A stretch of DNA of 6,636 nt, from NCBI GenBank assembly GCA_022793355.1, contig JAAWCR010000168.1, positions 1 to 6,636 on the forward strand. The letters are read 5' to 3'. Made by a program: the position numbers and the translations under genes. Shown here in pieces: positions 5,831 to 6,636 of this stretch. This stretch comes from Lawsonibacter sp. Its GTDB lineage: Bacteria > Bacillota > Clostridia > Oscillospirales > Oscillospiraceae. Position 1 is the first letter of the stretch; every line of letters starts with the position of its first letter. A model generated the notes under the pieces. The model saw only the letters and a program-made list of their open reading frames with translations, was not told the origin of the DNA and searched no databases.

Positions 5831-6151
5831 CTATAACTCAGTAAGCTGTTCTAACAGCTTTAACGCAATAGGTTTTACATTAGGGGAACAGCTCTGAAAA
5901 AGTTTAATTACCCGTTCATTTTGATATTGATTGGATTCGGGTGTGATATTCAGCAAAATTTCTCCCAAATCACAGTTGAGCGCAGAACAGATGGCAGCAA
6001 GAGTATCTAAAGTAGGACGTACTTTCCCATTTTCAATTTTGGAAAGATATACAACTGTAATGTTCACGAGCTCCGCTACACGTTCTTGTGTCATTTTGCT
6101 GTTTTCTCGCCGTTGTTTTATTCGTGAGCCAATCAACTTATAATCCACCAT
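5831..6151 (-). CDS. XRE-family transcriptional regulator (Cro/C1-type HTH)
   Basis: A 106-residue cytoplasmic repressor-type protein. The HTH domain occupies about residues 5-68: IGSRIKQRRENSKMTQERVAELV (helices 1-2), then TVVYLSKIENGKVRPTLDTL, a textbook recognition helix and following turn, then LAAICSALNCDLGEILL. Residues 70-106 form a short helical tail (ERVIKLFQSC, PIALKLLEQL), possibly for dimerisation. The start is ATG GTG GAT with GGTGAT (6162-6157) 5 bases upstream. It is divergent from an 88-residue gene, with a shared control region holding repeated AACTAT elements, so autoregulation and control of that gene are likely but inferred. Codons are clearly AT-rich compared with the transporter and ClpC genes, a sign of different origin. 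Confidence 0.93.
   Translation of the reverse strand: MVDYKLIGSRIKQRRENSKMTQERVAELVNITVVYLSKIENGKVRPTLDTLAAICSALNCDLGEILLNITPESNQYQNERVIKLFQSCSPNVKPIALKLLEQLTEL
5843..5860. repeat. Perfect 18-base palindrome inside the 3' end of the first XRE gene
   Basis: AAGCTGTT (5843-5850) and AACAGCTT (5853-5860) are exact reverse complements separated by CT. On the minus-strand message this makes a 7-8 bp hairpin in the codons for KLLEQL, a few codons before the stop. No T-run follows, so it is not an intrinsic terminator. It could be an RNA-processing or pausing element between the two XRE genes, a protein-binding site, or chance. Confidence 0.5.
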
Positions 6152-6162
6152 ATTGTATCACC

Positions 6163-6214
6163 AACTATAGTTTAACAATATGATTCCATTTGTTTAATAA
6201 ACTATTATTTTAAC
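6163..6214. promoter_or_regulatory. Candidate operators of the divergent XRE / 88-residue unit
   Basis: AACTATAGTT (6163-6172) is a perfect palindrome and extends to AACTATAGTTTAAC (6163-6176). A close copy, AACTATTATTTTAAC (6200-6214), starts 37 bases further on, and GTTTAATAAAC (6192-6202) is an odd-centred palindrome between them. The right copy overlaps the predicted -10 of the XRE gene and ends next to the -35 of the divergent gene. Paired operators of this kind are typical binding sites for Cro/C1-type regulators; binding itself is inferred. Confidence 0.45.
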
Positions 6215-6235
6215 TTGACTCAATAGAATAATCAA
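6207..6235 (-). promoter_or_regulatory. Predicted promoter of the XRE operon
   Basis: On the minus strand TTGATT (6235-6230) and TAAAAT (6212-6207) are 17 bases apart. Transcription would start near 6200, giving a leader of about 50 bases that includes the AACTATAGTT palindrome. The boxes interleave with those of the divergent promoter. Confidence 0.5.
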
Positions 6236-6243
6236 AGTAAAAT
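6215..6243 (+). promoter_or_regulatory. Predicted sigma-A promoter of the 88-residue gene
   Basis: TTGACT (6215-6220) and TAAAAT (6238-6243) are separated by 17 bases; each box matches the consensus at five of six positions. Transcription would begin near 6250, about 24 bases before the ATG. Its -35 region lies inside the opposing XRE promoter, so the two can compete for polymerase. Confidence 0.75.
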
Positions 6244-6273
6244 AAATTTATCACAATCTCAGGAGGAAATTTT

Positions 6274-6540
6274 ATGGAGGATAAAGAAGGCCACAGCATT
6301 TCTCAAGCTCCGCTGTCTTTGACCGAACCCGATATCAACTGGAAGCTCGACGACGGGCTAATCAACGCCGTAATCACAGCGGCCGTGTGGTCCGTGGGAC
6401 AGCGGCCCGGGGTATGGAGCAAAATGATGACAGCACTGGACAAAGGAGGCCGGAAAACGAAAGAGGGCACCGTCCATGCGTTTCTCTTCCGGGCTATGGT
6501 GGACCGCCTGCGGGAGGAATTTCACTCCCTGGATGCCTGA
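6274..6540 (+). CDS. Hypothetical protein, 88 residues, divergent from an XRE regulator
   Basis: I do not recognise a family. The gene is well supported: AGGAGG (6261-6266) lies 7 bases before the ATG and a good promoter lies upstream. The protein has a polar N-terminus (MEDKEGHSISQAPLSLTEPD), a central helical segment LINAVITAAVWSVG (29-42) that is too short and mixed for a membrane span, a basic loop DKGGRKTKEG (56-65), and a C-terminal amphipathic helix FLFRAMVDRLREEF (70-83). It has no Cys, no signal peptide and no metal motif. Codon use is GC-rich, like the core genes and unlike the AT-rich control region. Its position opposite a repressor suggests it is the controlled gene of a small switch (effector, anti-repressor or toxin-like), but that is only context. 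Confidence 0.8.
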   Translation: MEDKEGHSISQAPLSLTEPDINWKLDDGLINAVITAAVWSVGQRPGVWSKMMTALDKGGRKTKEGTVHAFLFRAMVDRLREEFHSLDA

Positions 6541-6616
6541 GCCTTATTTTGCTTCCAAACTGCATAATTTTTCCTGCCCATCCCTTGCTTTTTGCGCTCT
6601 TGTCCATTACAATGAA

Positions 6617-6635
6617 GCGGGATGTACCATCCCGC
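6617..6635. terminator. Hairpin at the right edge, possible terminator of the 88-residue gene
   Basis: GCGGGATG (6617-6624) and CATCCCGC (6628-6635) are perfect complements around TAC. Whether a T-run follows on the plus strand lies outside the window. On the minus strand the stem is followed by TTCATTGT, not a clear U-tract. The stretch 6541-6616 before it shows no gene or other signal. Confidence 0.5.
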
Positions 6636-6636
6636 C

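Noticed and set aside
5531..6540. Type II toxin-antitoxin module built from the XRE genes and the 88-residue protein
   Set aside because: The usual co-directional overlapping arrangement is absent, and no toxin family (RelE, HigB, HipA, MNT/HEPN) is recognisable. It is kept only as an open possibility within the switch finding.

Overview
The window looks like chromosomal DNA of a GC-rich, anaerobic, gut-type Firmicute, most plausibly a Clostridia/Oscillospiraceae relative (Flavonifractor- or Lawsonibacter-like). This rests on a clostridial-type 2[4Fe-4S] ferredoxin, a Clp ATPase with a ClpC-style UVR linker, an 11-12-helix bacterial NSS transporter, strong GGAGG-type ribosome binding sites and very GC-rich housekeeping codons. 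The genus is inference; no rRNA or marker gene is present.

Layout, left to right. Positions 1-122 (minus) hold the first 40 codons of a DUF4062 protein that runs off the left edge. It lies in AT-rich DNA that stops abruptly at a strong GC hairpin (217-241). Positions 249-1124 and 1153-2478 (both minus) form a probable two-gene operon: a sodium-dependent NSS-family transporter, then a LacX-type aldose 1-epimerase family protein, with a recognisable promoter at 2515-2543. Positions 2631-5060 (minus) encode a full-length ClpC-type AAA+ unfoldase followed by a near-perfect 16-bp intrinsic terminator. A 219-bp gap with repeat-like GC-rich sequence and A/T tracts separates it from a divergent 56-residue ferredoxin gene (5280-5450, plus), which has its own strong promoter and a terminator usable from both sides.

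Right of the ferredoxin the composition becomes AT-rich again. Two short Cro/C1-type regulators lie in tandem on the minus strand (6151-5831, then 5794-5531). The upstream one faces an unrecognised 88-residue gene (6274-6540, plus). The two predicted divergent promoters interleave, and there are repeated and palindromic elements beside them, an arrangement like an autoregulated phage or mobile-element switch. This and the DUF4062 gene are the accessory-looking parts of the window.

The central genes do ordinary work: solute uptake, sugar metabolism, proteolysis and electron transfer. I see no CRISPR array, tRNA, rRNA, transposase or complete defence system. The most interesting leads are the XRE/88-residue divergent unit, the truncated DUF4062 gene and the inverted repeat on the ferredoxin promoter.
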